Origin: Methylosinus sp. Ce-a6
GTDB lineage: Bacteria > Pseudomonadota > Alphaproteobacteria > Rhizobiales > Beijerinckiaceae
Direction: 5' to 3'
NCBI RefSeq assembly: GCF_009811655.1
Contig: NZ_BGJX01000004.1
Coordinates: 62,001 to 126,000, forward strand
Length of the DNA stretch: 64,000 nucleotides
In this document: one piece after another, positions 27,026 to 36,144 of the stretch
Layout of the letters: each line of letters starts with the position of its first letter
Numbering within the stretch: position 1 is the first letter of the stretch
Program-made: the position numbers and the translations under genes
Notes under the pieces: model-generated
Database searches by the model: none
The model's input: only the letters and a program-made list of their open reading frames with translations
Told to the model about the DNA's origin: nothing

Positions 27026-28405
27026 ATGACCAATCTCGCCGACGCCGATCTCGGCCATCAAGCCCGCCAGCTCCGCGTCGACACGCTCATCATCCTGCGC
27101 TGGCTGGCGATCGCCGGCCAGACCTTCGCGACTCTCGTCACTTTCTTCTATTTCCAGTTCGACTTCCCGATCGGGCTGAGCTTCATCGCCATCGCCACCT
27201 CGGCCTGCCTCAACGCGGCGCTGCGTCTCGCCACGACTCGCACCTTCCGCCTCGACGACGGCGAGGCGGCGCTGCTCTTGTCCTATGACATATTGCAGCT
27301 CTCCGCCCTGCTCTATCTCACCGGCGGCGTCGCCAATCCCTTCGCCATGCTGTTTCTCGCGCCGGTGATGATCTCGGCCGTGTCGCTGCCGCGCAAGCTG
27401 ACGATCCTGCTCGGCGTGCTGATGATCGCCGCGGCGACGATCCTCACCGTCGAGTATCAGCCGCTGCCCTGGTACGAAGGCGTCGAGCTGCATTTCCCGC
27501 TGCTCTATCGCACCGGCGTGTGGACGGCGCTGGTGCTGAGCGCCGCCTTCATCGGCCTCTACGCCGCCCGCGTCTCCGACGAGGCGCGGCAATTGTCGAC
27601 GGCGCTCGCCGCGACCGAGCTCGTGCTCGAGCGCGAGCAGCATCTCTCGCAGCTCGACGGCCTCGCCGCCGCCGCCGCGCATGAGCTCGGCACGCCGCTC
27701 GCGACCATCGCCGTCGTCACCAAGGAGCTGCAGAAATCCGCGCCCATGACAGCGCCGGCGCTCGCCGACGATCTGGCGCTTCTGGCTCAGGAGGCGCGGC
27801 GCTGCCGCGATATTTTGCGCAAGCTCGTCTCGCTCGGCCAGGCCGACACGGGCGGGCTGCTCGACATGCAGACTCTCGAGACCATGCTCGAGGAGGTCGT
27901 CGAGCCGCATCGCGCCTTCGGCGTCGAGATCGAGGTGATGCAGCGCGGTCCGCCGGGCGAGCCGACCTTCTCGCGCAATCCCGGCATCGTCTACGGCCTC
28001 GGCAATCTCGTCGAGAACGCCGTCGATTTCGCCAACTCGAAAGTGCGCATAGAGGCGCTGTGGTCGAAGGATCTCGTCGTCGTCGTCATAGAGGACGACG
28101 GCCCCGGATTCTCGCAGGCGATCTTGAACCGCCTGGGCGATCCTTATGTGAGCGGACGCCCGACCGATCGGCGCACGAAGAACGAGCCCGGCTCCGGCCT
28201 CGGCCTCGGCCTCTTCATCGCCAAGACGCTGCTCGAGCGCTCCGGCGCGACGGTGACGACGGCCAATGTCACGCCTCCGCGAACGGGCGCCAAGGTGACG
28301 ATCACTTGGCCGCGCTCGGCCCTCGAGCGGTCATCGGCCAATAGCGAGACGCCCGGGCGCGAGCGTGAGGCGGAGCAACAAACGCCTTCGTCCGACGCGG
28401 CGTGA
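27026..28405 (+). CDS. regB: Redox sensor histidine kinase RegB/PrrB/ActS
   Basis: A 459-residue membrane kinase. Six N-terminal membrane segments include the quinone-sensing motif GGVANPFAMLF (residues 100-110). The H-box is AAAAHELGTPLATI with phosphorylated His219. Cys260 in EARRCRDILRKL sits 41 residues later, equivalent to the redox-active cysteine of RegB. The ATP-binding domain has NLVENAVDFA and GSGLGLGLFIAKTLLERSGA. In relatives this system controls respiration, carbon and nitrogen fixation and hydrogenase genes in response to redox state. regA follows 37 bp downstream. Confidence 0.95.
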   Translation: MTNLADADLGHQARQLRVDTLIILRWLAIAGQTFATLVTFFYFQFDFPIGLSFIAIATSACLNAALRLATTRTFRLDDGEAALLLSYDILQLSALLYLTGGVANPFAMLFLAPVMISAVSLPRKLTILLGVLMIAAATILTVEYQPLPWYEGVELHFPLLYRTGVWTALVLSAAFIGLYAARVSDEARQLSTALAATELVLEREQHLSQLDGLAAAAAHELGTPLATIAVVTKELQKSAPMTAPALADDLALLAQEARRCRDILRKLVSLGQADTGGLLDMQTLETMLEEVVEPHRAFGVEIEVMQRGPPGEPTFSRNPGIVYGLGNLVENAVDFANSKVRIEALWSKDLVVVVIEDDGPGFSQAILNRLGDPYVSGRPTDRRTKNEPGSGLGLGLFIAKTLLERSGATVTTANVTPPRTGAKVTITWPRSALERSSANSETPGREREAEQQTPSSDAA

Positions 28406-28442
28406 TGCTATATTGAATGATCCCAAACCTGGACGACGACGC

Positions 28443-29042
28443 ATGATCGACGACACTGGCGCAGGCGAACACACCGAATTCGACGCGGCCGTCGAGGCCA
28501 TGATCGGGGAGCTCCCGCAGGAGCGCTCGCTGCTCATCGTGGAGGACGACAAGCCGTTTCTCGGCAGGCTCACGCGCGCGATGGAGGCGCGCGGATTCCT
28601 CGTCACCGCCGTGGAGAGCGTCGAAGAAGGCCTCGCGGCCGTCGAGGCCGCCCCGCCCGCCTTCGCCATCATCGACATGCGGCTCGGCGACGGCAATGGC
28701 ATAGACGTCATCTCCAAGCTCAAGGTCAAGCGGCCGGACGCGCGCGGCATCATCCTCACCGGCTATGGCAATATCGCCACGGCGGTCACGGCGGTGAAGC
28801 TCGGCGCCTTCGACTATCTGGCGAAGCCCGCCGACGCCGACGAGATCTATCATGCGCTGATGGCGACGAAGATCGACAAGCCGGACGCCGTCGACAATCC
28901 CATGTCGGCGGATCGCGTGCGCTGGGAGCACATACAGCGCGTCTATGAATCCTGCGAACGCAATGTGTCGGAGACGGCGCGCCGCCTCAACATGCATCGC
29001 CGCACGCTGCAGCGCATACTCGCCAAGCGCGCGCCGCGATGA
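28443..29042 (+). CDS. regA: Response regulator RegA/PrrA/ActR
   Basis: Partner of RegB, 199 residues. The receiver domain has SLLIVEDDKPFLGRL at its start, the phosphorylated Asp78 in AFAIIDMRLGDGNG, and conserved Lys in YLAKPADADE. The Fis-type C-terminal DNA-binding helix-turn-helix, NVSETARRLNMHRRTLQRIL, is nearly invariant across RegA proteins. The start at 28443 was chosen because the preceding in-frame extension is basic and unlike the family. The pair could control the group 3b hydrogenase operon in this window, but no operator was identified. Confidence 0.95.
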   Translation: MIDDTGAGEHTEFDAAVEAMIGELPQERSLLIVEDDKPFLGRLTRAMEARGFLVTAVESVEEGLAAVEAAPPAFAIIDMRLGDGNGIDVISKLKVKRPDARGIILTGYGNIATAVTAVKLGAFDYLAKPADADEIYHALMATKIDKPDAVDNPMSADRVRWEHIQRVYESCERNVSETARRLNMHRRTLQRILAKRAPR

Positions 29043-29059
29043 GACCGCCGCGGCGCGGT

Positions 29060-29515
29060 TCAAAACTCGTCGCGATGCAGAGCGAAATGCAGCCGCTCCG
29101 CCGCCGCGCCGGCGAAACGCAGCAGCACGGCCTTGCGGCTCGCCGAGGCGAGCTTGTGGACCGGCGCCTCCCGCGCCAGCATCGCGCCATGCGCGTCGGC
29201 GACGATGAGCCCGGCGTCCGCCGGAAAGGCTGCTTCGGAAAGCTCGCAGGGAATGGCGAAATAGAAGCGATCGCAATGGAGGCGATAGTCCATCCATTTA
29301 CGATCGGCGCGAAAATCGGCGAGCGAGCTCTTCACCTCGACGATGCGCAGCGCGCCGTCCGCCCCGAGCGCCACGAGATCGGCGCGCCGCCCGCCGGGCA
29401 GCGGCAGCTCCGCGAGCACGGAAAAGCCCGCCGCGCGCAGGTAGCGGCGCGCGCCGCGCGTCACGAGACGGGCGTTTTGTTCACGCAGGCTTTCGAGCGG
29501 AGGCGCCGGCTCCAT
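29060..29515 (-). CDS. mmcB: MmcB-family DNA repair-associated protein
   Basis: A 151-residue protein with a PD-(D/E)XK-like nuclease core: GRRADLVALGADGALRIVEV followed by KSSLADFRADRKW, where D, E and K of the restriction-like motif are visible (RADLV, RIVEVKSS). The family includes Caulobacter MmcB, an SOS-linked repair factor. It also has YRLHCDRFYFAIPCELSEAA, characteristic of the group. It is convergent with regA, 17 bp apart. Function in DNA repair comes from the family; nuclease activity is inference. Confidence 0.85.
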   Translation of the reverse strand: MEPAPPLESLREQNARLVTRGARRYLRAAGFSVLAELPLPGGRRADLVALGADGALRIVEVKSSLADFRADRKWMDYRLHCDRFYFAIPCELSEAAFPADAGLIVADAHGAMLAREAPVHKLASASRKAVLLRFAGAAAERLHFALHRDEF

Positions 29516-29625
29516 CGCGATTCTCGAAACGGCGGGAGTGCGAAGGGAAAGCCATTTTGCCTATAAGGCGGCGCGCCGCGCAAGCGGCGAGACGGATCGC
29601 CGGCCGATGAGGGAGAGCGGATAGA

Positions 29626-30708
29626 ATGAGAATCCTCGCCGCATGTGTGTTTCTGCTCGGCGGCGCCGTCGCCGCTCGAGGAGCGGAACGCATCGTCAAT
29701 ATCTTCAATTGGAGCGACTATATCGACGCGCGCGTGCTCGAGGACTTCACCCGCGAGACTGGCGTCAAGGTCGTCTACGACACTTATGACTCCAACGAGA
29801 TTTTGGAAACGCGCCTGCTCGCGGGCAACGCCGGCTATGACGTCGTCGTCCCCTCGGCGACCTTTCTGCAACGGCAGATCAAGGCCGGCGTCTATCAGCC
29901 GCTCGACAAGAGCAGACTGAAGAATCTCGGCAATGCGTGGCCGGAGATCGCGCAGCGCCTCGCGCGCTACGATCCGGGCAATGTCTTCGCCGTGAACTAT
30001 ATGTGGTTCACGACCGGCGTCGCCTATAATGTCGCCAAGGTCAAAGAGCGCCTCGGCGACAAGCCGCTCGCCTCCTGGGACCAGGTGCTGAAGCCCGAAA
30101 ATCTGCGCAAATTCGCCGATTGCGGCGTCTATGTGCTCGACAGCCCCGAAGACCTCTTCTCGATCACGCTCAACTATCTGAAGCTCGATCCCAATTCGAA
30201 GGACCCGGGCGACATACGCCGCGCCGCCGATCTGCTCTCGGGGCTGCGGCGCTACATCAAGAAATTCCACTCCTCGGAATATATAAATGCGCTCGCCAAT
30301 GGCGACATTTGCCTCGCCATCGGCTGGGCAGGCGACAGTTTCCAGGCGCGCAACCGCGCGCACGAGGCGGCGAACGGCGTCGAGATCAATTATGTGATCC
30401 CGCAGGAAGGGACGCTGATGTCGCTCGACAGCCTCGCCATCCCGAAGGACGCGCTGCATCCCGATGAAGCGCATCTCTTCATCGACTATCTGCTGCGGCC
30501 GGAGATCGCCGCCCGCAACACCAAAGTGACCAATTTCGCCAATGGCGTCGGCGCCTCGCGCCCGCTCGTCGACAAGGAGATCGCCGAAAATCCGTCCATC
30601 TATCCGGATGCGGCGACGATGAAGCGCCTCTTCACCGTCACGGCCCCGGACCAGCCGATCCAGAAGATCGTCACGCGCGAATGGACGCGGGTGAAGACGG
30701 GCCGGTGA
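29626..30708 (+). CDS. Periplasmic polyamine-binding protein (PotF-type)
   Basis: A 360-residue ABC-transporter solute-binding protein. Signal peptide MRILAACVFLLGGAVAARGA, then the family opening IVNIFNWSDYIDARVLEDFT and YDSNEILETRLLAGNAGYDV, typical of putrescine binder PotF. Later segments LANGDICLAIGWAGDSFQAR and VIPQEGTLMSLDSLAIPKDA fit the polyamine site. No permease or ATPase genes are adjacent in the window, so the transporter partners must be encoded elsewhere. Putrescine is more likely than spermidine by similarity to PotF. Confidence 0.88.
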   Translation: MRILAACVFLLGGAVAARGAERIVNIFNWSDYIDARVLEDFTRETGVKVVYDTYDSNEILETRLLAGNAGYDVVVPSATFLQRQIKAGVYQPLDKSRLKNLGNAWPEIAQRLARYDPGNVFAVNYMWFTTGVAYNVAKVKERLGDKPLASWDQVLKPENLRKFADCGVYVLDSPEDLFSITLNYLKLDPNSKDPGDIRRAADLLSGLRRYIKKFHSSEYINALANGDICLAIGWAGDSFQARNRAHEAANGVEINYVIPQEGTLMSLDSLAIPKDALHPDEAHLFIDYLLRPEIAARNTKVTNFANGVGASRPLVDKEIAENPSIYPDAATMKRLFTVTAPDQPIQKIVTREWTRVKTGR

Positions 30709-30787
30709 GCGTGGCGGTTCGCCTCTTGCTCCGAGACTGGCGGCGATAACGCCACTGTCTCATTCTGACGCAGGACGGAAGCCCTTC

Positions 30788-31921
30788 ATGATCCGCGCGA
30801 CCGAACGCAAGAAGACGCTGTTCCTGGTCTCGACCACCGCGCAGCCCTGCGGCGTCGAAGCCTTCGCGCGCCATGTGGCGGCGCGATGGGGCGAGCTCGG
30901 CCTCGACGCCCGGAGCCTCGCGGTCTCCGGCAAGGCGGGCGATTGGGCGGCGATCTGGCGCGCGCTGGGCGAGGTCGACGCGCTCGCGATCAACCTCCCG
31001 GTGGTGGCCTGGAAGAAGGTCGTGCTGACGCCCCTCGCCGCCCTGTGCCTGGCGCTGCTGCGCGGGCGTCGCCGGATCCTCGTCCTGCATGAATGGGCCG
31101 ATCTCGATTGGCGCCGCCGGCTGCTGATCTCCGTCTACGCCCTCTTCGCGCAGCGTTTCGTCTTCTCCTCGCCCTTTGTGCGCGGCGGCTTCGCGAAAAG
31201 CGGCCCGCTGCGGCGACTGGCCACGCGCAGCGTCATTGCGCCCATTCCTTCCAATATTCCGCCGGCCGAGCCCGAGAGGCCCTCCCCTCTCGCCGAGCGC
31301 ATCCGCGACGCGCGCGCCGAAGGTCGGATCGTCATCGGCCATTTCGGCTCGATCTACCCCAAGAAACAGTCGGACTTCGTGCTGGATGTCGCCGCCCGCC
31401 TGCGCGATTCGGGCCGGCCGGTCCTCTGCCTCTTCATCGGCGGCTTCATCAAGGGCGTCGATCGGGTGGAGGAAGACTTCCGGGCCAAGACGGAGGCGCT
31501 CGGCCTTGCCGAAGATTGTCTCGTGACCGGCTATGTGGACGGAGCGCATGCGCTGCATGCGCTATTCGCGGAGGTCGACTGCTTCCTCTATCGTTTTCCG
31601 GAGGGCCTCACCTCCCGCCGCGGCAGCGTGCTCGCCTGCCTGCAGTCCGGCAAGCCGGTCATCGTCAATGCGCCGCGCGAGACGAACGAATTCGACCATC
31701 ACCGCGCCTATCGCAACGCCGTCGCCGGTGGCGCGTTGATGCTGCTTCCCAATGACGCGGATGCGGGCGCTTACGCCGATCGTCTCGCGCGCTCCGAGCG
31801 CCCGACGTCGCGCCCGCTCTCTTGGCTCTACGATCAATGCTGGCGCGACGCCGCCGCCGCCATCGCCGCCGCTTCGCTCGACGTCCAGCCCATCGGGACC
31901 GCGCCGCTTCCCACCGAGTGA
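30788..31921 (+). CDS. Glycosyltransferase, GT4-like
   Basis: A 377-residue GT-B-fold protein. The N-terminal domain opens LFLVSTTAQPCGVEAFARHV, where PCGVEAF resembles the GIxxF acceptor-side loop of GT4 enzymes. The C-terminal domain begins IVIGHFGSIYPKKQSDFVLD and has a donor-site-like block EGLTSRRGSVLACLQSGKPV in place of the classic EGFG motif. It converges on a Wzz/GumC-type gene, so a role in exopolysaccharide synthesis is plausible. Its TGA stop begins a family C repeat. Confidence 0.72.
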   Translation: MIRATERKKTLFLVSTTAQPCGVEAFARHVAARWGELGLDARSLAVSGKAGDWAAIWRALGEVDALAINLPVVAWKKVVLTPLAALCLALLRGRRRILVLHEWADLDWRRRLLISVYALFAQRFVFSSPFVRGGFAKSGPLRRLATRSVIAPIPSNIPPAEPERPSPLAERIRDARAEGRIVIGHFGSIYPKKQSDFVLDVAARLRDSGRPVLCLFIGGFIKGVDRVEEDFRAKTEALGLAEDCLVTGYVDGAHALHALFAEVDCFLYRFPEGLTSRRGSVLACLQSGKPVIVNAPRETNEFDHHRAYRNAVAGGALMLLPNDADAGAYADRLARSERPTSRPLSWLYDQCWRDAAAAIAAASLDVQPIGTAPLPTE

Positions 31922-32045
31922 TACGGTTTGCGTGGAATGCTTCGCATTCCGCAAGGTCGTCATTGCGAGGAGCGGAGCGACGAAGCAATCCAGAGCCGCC
32001 CCACGGTTCTGGATTGCTTCGCTTCGCTCGCAATGACGGCCGGGG
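31919..32045. repeat. Palindromic repeat family C, copy 3
   Basis: Begins TGATACGGTTTGCGTGG, sharing its first bases with the stop codon of the glycosyltransferase gene, then GTCATTGCGAGGAGCGGAGC and GACGAAGCAATCCAGAGCC with a mirror ATTGCTTCGCTTCGCTCGCA. It has the same architecture as the copies at 8462 and 25915 and could terminate both convergent transcripts here. Confidence 0.8.
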
Positions 32046-32084
32046 CGGTCATCGCTTGTTCGAGCGAAGCGGCGGCGACTCCGG

Positions 32085-34241
32085 TCAGGCGGTCTTGCGC
32101 GCCGCCGCGCGGTCCCGCCGCGGCAGCCAGGGATCGCTATGATCGACCCTGAGGATCAAAGCGATCTTGGCGCGCAGCGCCTCTGGGAGCTCGGCGATCG
32201 CCCGCTCCTCGTCCTGCTCGCGGCCGAGCACGGGCGCCACCCAGTCGAGCCGCGCGAACAGCGCCTCATCCGCGCCGACGCCGTCGCAGAGCACGATGTC
32301 GACCTCGGCCGGACTGCCCTTGCGGAAACCGTCCACGATCCGCTCGACCGCGCCGTCCGCGCGCGAGCGACGATCGATCGCCGGCAACGCCAGCAGCACG
32401 CTGTCGTCGGTGCGCACGAAAGGATCGTCGGCGTCGCCGAAGGCCTGGAGGCCATCCTCTATGAGGACGGTCAAGGCGGCGTCGTCGCGATCGGCGTCGA
32501 CGAGCGCCACCTCGAGCTGCTGCAGCCGCAGCGCCAGGGCGATATTGACCGCCATGACGGTGCGGATCGCGCCCGGCGCGTCGCCGACGAGTCCGACGAC
32601 GACCGGCCGCCGCGCCCCCTCGTCGACGAGCGCGCAGAAGCGCGACACGACGGCTTCGAGCTCGCGGCGATCGGCGAAGGGACGCACGAAGGGAATGCCG
32701 AGCCGCGTCAGCTCGAGCCTGTCCCGCCCCGCCGTCGGGCCGCGCACGGTGAATTTTGTCGCGTCGGTCACGGCGACGCGCATCGGCTCGGCTTCGGCAT
32801 CCCGGCGCGAACCTTCTTCCGGGCCGGAGCCGCCAAAGCCGCGCTCGCGCAAAAATGCGAGGCCGAGGCCGAATGTGAGACCGGCGACGAAGCCCGCGCC
32901 CGTCATGAGCCCCGCGCCGGGCGGAAAGCTGCGCGCGATCGGCGGCGTCGCCATTGTGATGATATGCGTGCTGGCTGCGTCGAGCTGACGCGCCTCGCCG
33001 GTCTGGCGGGAGCGCGTGAGGAAGGATTCGTAGATGCTGCGGCTGACCTCGACCTCGCGCTCGAGATCGCGAAGCTTGACCGAAGCTTGCGCCGAGACGA
33101 CCGCTTTGCCCTCGAGCTTCTGCATCTCGCGGCTCAGCGCTTCTTCCGTGCTGCGGGCGCGCTCGTAATCCTTGCGCAGCGATCCGGCGACGCGCGCGAG
33201 CTCGGCGTTGACGAGGCGCTTGGTCTCGGCGAGCCGCGCCGTCGCATTCTTGACGACCGGATGCTGCGGCCCGAGCTCGGCCGAAAGGTCGGCGAGCTTT
33301 TGCGACGCCTCCGCCTGCTGCCCGCGCAAAGCGTTCAAAGTGACGAGATTCATGCTCGCCGCTATGGCGGCGAGCTCGGTGTCGGAGCGCGCGGCGCGCT
33401 GCGCCTGCTCGAAGCGCGAGCGCATGTCCTCGAGCCGCGTGCGGGCGTAAGTGAGCTGCTGATTGAGCTCTTTCAGCCGCTGCTCGTCGATATAGGAATC
33501 GCGCGTGCCGACGAAGCCGTTTTCCGCCTTATAGGCCTCGACCGCCTTTTCGGCGACGAGCAGGCGCTCGCGCAGCCCGTCGAGACGCGCGGTGAAGGAG
33601 CTCGCCGCCTGATGCGCGGCGTCCGAATGCATGGAGGCGCGCACGTCGATATAGGCTTGCGCCACCGCATTGGCGATGCGGGCGGATTTCTGCGCATTAT
33701 CGCTGGTCGCGGCGATATCGATGATGAAGGTGCGCTCCGGACGGCGCACGACGATCTTCGCGCCGAGCGCGCGCACCGCGCCGGCGACCATCTCCTCCTG
33801 CGTCGGCGCGCGGCCCAAACGCCCGAAAAGCTTGCCCAAAAAGGAGGTCGACGCGCCGAACTCCGGATCTTGCGTGAGCTTCTCCGCCTCGACGACGCGC
33901 TCCAGCACGACCTGCGAGGTCAGAATGCGCGTCTGCGTCTCGACGAAATTGATGAAGCCGGTCGAGTCCTGGCCCTGATTGGCGTCGCCCTCGAGGCCGG
34001 GCAGACCGCGCGGATCGAGATAGATTTGCGCGGCGGCGACATAGCGCGGCGTCAGCAGCTTGGTCAGCGCGAAGCCGCCCGCCGCGCAGGGGAGCGCCAC
34101 GGCGAGGATGAACAGCTTGTTGCGAAGCGCGAGCGCGATCAGGGTCGCCGGCGTCACCGAAGGGCGAGCGCGCGGCCCTTCGGCGATCGCCGGAGGCGTG
34201 CGCTCTGCGACGCTTTTCAAACCCGATTCATAATCCAACAT
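32085..34241 (-). CDS. Exopolysaccharide chain-length/transport protein (Wzz/GumC type)
   Basis: A ~718-residue inner-membrane protein that controls polysaccharide chain length. The N-terminal Wzz domain has the first membrane helix LFILAVALPCAAGGFALTKL followed by YVAAAQIYLDPRG and, after a long coiled-coil region (EARAALRLQ-type heptads around residues 200-430), the second helix near MATPPIARSFPPGAGLMTGA. The C-terminal ~220 residues resemble a tyrosine-autokinase fold (VVGLVGDAPGAIRTVMAVNI, VALVDADRDDAALTVLIED), but the Walker A Lys is absent, so kinase activity is doubtful. An upstream start at 34310 is the alternative. Adjacent glycosyltransferase supports an exopolysaccharide role. Confidence 0.82.
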   Translation of the reverse strand: MLDYESGLKSVAERTPPAIAEGPRARPSVTPATLIALALRNKLFILAVALPCAAGGFALTKLLTPRYVAAAQIYLDPRGLPGLEGDANQGQDSTGFINFVETQTRILTSQVVLERVVEAEKLTQDPEFGASTSFLGKLFGRLGRAPTQEEMVAGAVRALGAKIVVRRPERTFIIDIAATSDNAQKSARIANAVAQAYIDVRASMHSDAAHQAASSFTARLDGLRERLLVAEKAVEAYKAENGFVGTRDSYIDEQRLKELNQQLTYARTRLEDMRSRFEQAQRAARSDTELAAIAASMNLVTLNALRGQQAEASQKLADLSAELGPQHPVVKNATARLAETKRLVNAELARVAGSLRKDYERARSTEEALSREMQKLEGKAVVSAQASVKLRDLEREVEVSRSIYESFLTRSRQTGEARQLDAASTHIITMATPPIARSFPPGAGLMTGAGFVAGLTFGLGLAFLRERGFGGSGPEEGSRRDAEAEPMRVAVTDATKFTVRGPTAGRDRLELTRLGIPFVRPFADRRELEAVVSRFCALVDEGARRPVVVGLVGDAPGAIRTVMAVNIALALRLQQLEVALVDADRDDAALTVLIEDGLQAFGDADDPFVRTDDSVLLALPAIDRRSRADGAVERIVDGFRKGSPAEVDIVLCDGVGADEALFARLDWVAPVLGREQDEERAIAELPEALRAKIALILRVDHSDPWLPRRDRAAARKTA

Positions 34242-34310
34242 CACGCGCGTTCCGTCGACGTCGAACGAGTTGGCCCTGCATTCGCGTCCAGCGCGAATGT
34301 TCCATTTCAT

Positions 34311-34723
34311 GGTTAACGTTTCTTGAACCCCTGTATCTCATCCAGCCTCTTCATGTCGAAAATAGGGTTCACGACGTCGAATCGATCGACGGCTCCCGGC
34401 GTGACAGAATTCGGGACGCCGCAGGTGTCTCGTCTGCGTCCAGAGCATCATAGCTGCGTGTCATTTTTGCGCAAAGCGCCGGAAAATTCTTTTCGAATCG
34501 GCCAAAATTCCATGGAACGAATCTCGCAGCGGTCGAAAGCGCAAACCGTTCACCAACGAGCAGCAAACAAGCTGAAAATAATGCGCGACAGCGTATGGTG
34601 GCATCGAAACGAGAGCGCTTCCAGCGGAAGTGGACGCCGGTTCGGCGTTGGAAGCGCGTCGAAATAAAAGCCGGAAGTCTTTCCCTGTTTCTGTGAAACA
34701 GGGAAAGACTTCAGATTCGATCG
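34311..34723. other. Gene-free promoter region between gumC-like gene and carrier-protein cluster
   Basis: About 400 bp separating divergent genes. It holds no convincing gene. It must contain the promoters of both units, and from 34614 a composite repeat B copy that ends about 10 bp upstream of the carrier-protein start, so transcription of the carrier cluster may have to cross the repeat. Confidence 0.55.
34614..34713. repeat. Composite repeat family B, reverse copy
   Basis: Contains GTGGACGCCGGTTCGGCGTT, a GCGCGTCGAAATAAAAGCC linker, and the hairpin GAAGTCTTTCCCTGTTTC with its complement GAAACAGGGAAAGACTTC. The hairpin loop is TGT. It follows the plan of the copies at 22748 and 55812. Confidence 0.8.
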
Positions 34724-34984
34724 ATGGAGAAAATTATGTTCGATACGATTAGACGACTCGTGGACGAACAAGGACGACTTTCCGTCGCCGCGGCGACGAT
34801 CGGCGACGACGCCGATTTGTACGCCACGGGCCTCACCTCCTTCGCCGCCGTTCAGCTGATGCTCGCGCTCGAGGAGACCTTCGACGTCGAGTTCCCCGAT
34901 CGCATGCTCAACCGCCGCAGCTTTTCCTCGATCGCGGCCATCGCCAACTGCCTGCAAGAGATCAAAGCGGAGGAAGCCGCCTGA
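34724..34984 (+). CDS. Acyl/aminoacyl carrier protein
   Basis: An 86-residue acidic four-helix carrier protein. The phosphopantetheine attachment site is Ser39 in DLYATGLTSFAAVQLMLALE, where GLTS takes the place of the usual GLDS or GADS; the missing Asp before Ser is notable. The C-terminal helix ends EIKAEEAA. An ATG at 34736 (MFDTIRR) could be the true start. It overlaps the following dehydrogenase gene by 1 bp. By context it is probably the partner of the amino acid:[carrier protein] ligase two genes downstream, not the fatty acid ACP. Confidence 0.88.
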   Translation: MEKIMFDTIRRLVDEQGRLSVAAATIGDDADLYATGLTSFAAVQLMLALEETFDVEFPDRMLNRRSFSSIAAIANCLQEIKAEEAA

Positions 34985-36141
34985 TGAATGCGCCTCTCGA
35001 TCGCGGAGCCAATGTCGTCGCGACAGCCGCCCGCCACGCCGACGATGTCGACCGCAAAGGCCGCTTCCCGGTCGAAGCTGTCCAGGCGCTCAAGGACGCG
35101 CGCCTGCTCGCGCTGCTGATCCCCGTCGAATTCGGCGGCGGCGGCGCCGCTCTCGCCGATGTCGCCGAGCTCTGCACGTCGCTCGGCCAGCAATGCGCCT
35201 CGACGGCGATGATCTTCGCCATGCATCAGATCAAGGTGGCGAGCCTCGTCGCCCATGGCCGCGGCGCCGCCTGGCACGAGAGCTTCATGCGCCGCGTCTG
35301 CGACGAGCAGCTGCTGCTCGGCTCGGCGACGACGGAAGGCGGCGTCGGCGGCAATCTGCGCAACAGCATCTGCGCCTTCGAGCGCGACGGCGACATTTTC
35401 CGCATCGCCAAGGAAGGCGCGCTCATCTCCTACGGCGCCTATTCGGACGCGATCCTCGTGACGGCGCGCCGCGCGGCCGATGCGCCGCCCTCCGATCAGC
35501 AGATGGCCGTGCTCGAGAAGAGTCAATTTCGTCTCGAGCGCACCGGAAGCTGGGACGCGCTCGGAATGCGCGGCACCTGCAGCGAGGGCTTCACCTTCAG
35601 CGGGCAAGCGCCCACCGAGCAGATTTTCGCCCATGACTTCGCCGAGATCGCCTCGCAGTCCATGCTCGCGACGGCGCATCTCCTGTGGAGCGCGGTGTGG
35701 TTCGGCGTCGCCTCCGACGCGCTCGCCCGCGCTCAGGGCTTCGTCCGCAAGGACGCGCGCCGCCATCCGGACGGCCCCGCTCCCGGCGCGCTGCGCCTCG
35801 CCGAGGCGACGAACAAGCTGCAGCTCATGCGCGTCAATATCGTCGAAGGGCTGAAGCGCTTCGCAAAGGCGCAGAAGAACGAGGACGACCTCAACTCGAT
35901 GAGCTTCGCCGTGGCGATGAACAATGTGAAGATCGGCTCGTCGCAGCTCTCGATCGAGATCATCAATCATGCGCTGCTGATCGCCGGCATCGCCGGCTAC
36001 AAGAACGACACGCCCTACAGCGTCGGCCGCCATATGCGCGACGCCCTCTCGGCGCAGGTGATGATCTCCAACGACCGCATCTTCACCAATCTGTCCAATC
36101 TGCTGCTCGCGCAGCGCATCGACCAGCGACTGGGAGACTGA
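34984..36141 (+). CDS. Acyl-CoA dehydrogenase-like flavoprotein
   Basis: A 385-residue FAD enzyme of the acyl-CoA dehydrogenase fold. Helical N-terminal domain (VQALKDARLLALLIPVEFGG, then GGAALADVAELCTSLGQQCA), central beta domain (LLGSATTEGGVGGNLRNSIC) and C-terminal helical domain with GIAGYKNDTPYSVGRHMRDA. The segment TTEGGVGGN replaces the usual T-E-P loop. Relatives in natural-product pathways oxidise aminoacyl groups on carrier proteins. It lies between the carrier protein and the amino acid:[carrier protein] ligase, so its substrate may be an aminoacyl thioester on that carrier; this is inference. Confidence 0.88.
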   Translation: MNAPLDRGANVVATAARHADDVDRKGRFPVEAVQALKDARLLALLIPVEFGGGGAALADVAELCTSLGQQCASTAMIFAMHQIKVASLVAHGRGAAWHESFMRRVCDEQLLLGSATTEGGVGGNLRNSICAFERDGDIFRIAKEGALISYGAYSDAILVTARRAADAPPSDQQMAVLEKSQFRLERTGSWDALGMRGTCSEGFTFSGQAPTEQIFAHDFAEIASQSMLATAHLLWSAVWFGVASDALARAQGFVRKDARRHPDGPAPGALRLAEATNKLQLMRVNIVEGLKRFAKAQKNEDDLNSMSFAVAMNNVKIGSSQLSIEIINHALLIAGIAGYKNDTPYSVGRHMRDALSAQVMISNDRIFTNLSNLLLAQRIDQRLGD

Positions 36142-36144
36142 CTC

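Noticed and set aside
8462..32045. Possible CRISPR array from regularly spaced repeats
   Set aside because: Repeats are dispersed, palindromic and differ in spacing; no repeat-spacer pattern or cas gene is present.
32139..34316. 725-codon plus-strand frame opposite the gumC-like gene
   Set aside because: Its translation is an Arg/Ala-rich shadow of a clear Wzz-type protein; no independent domain.
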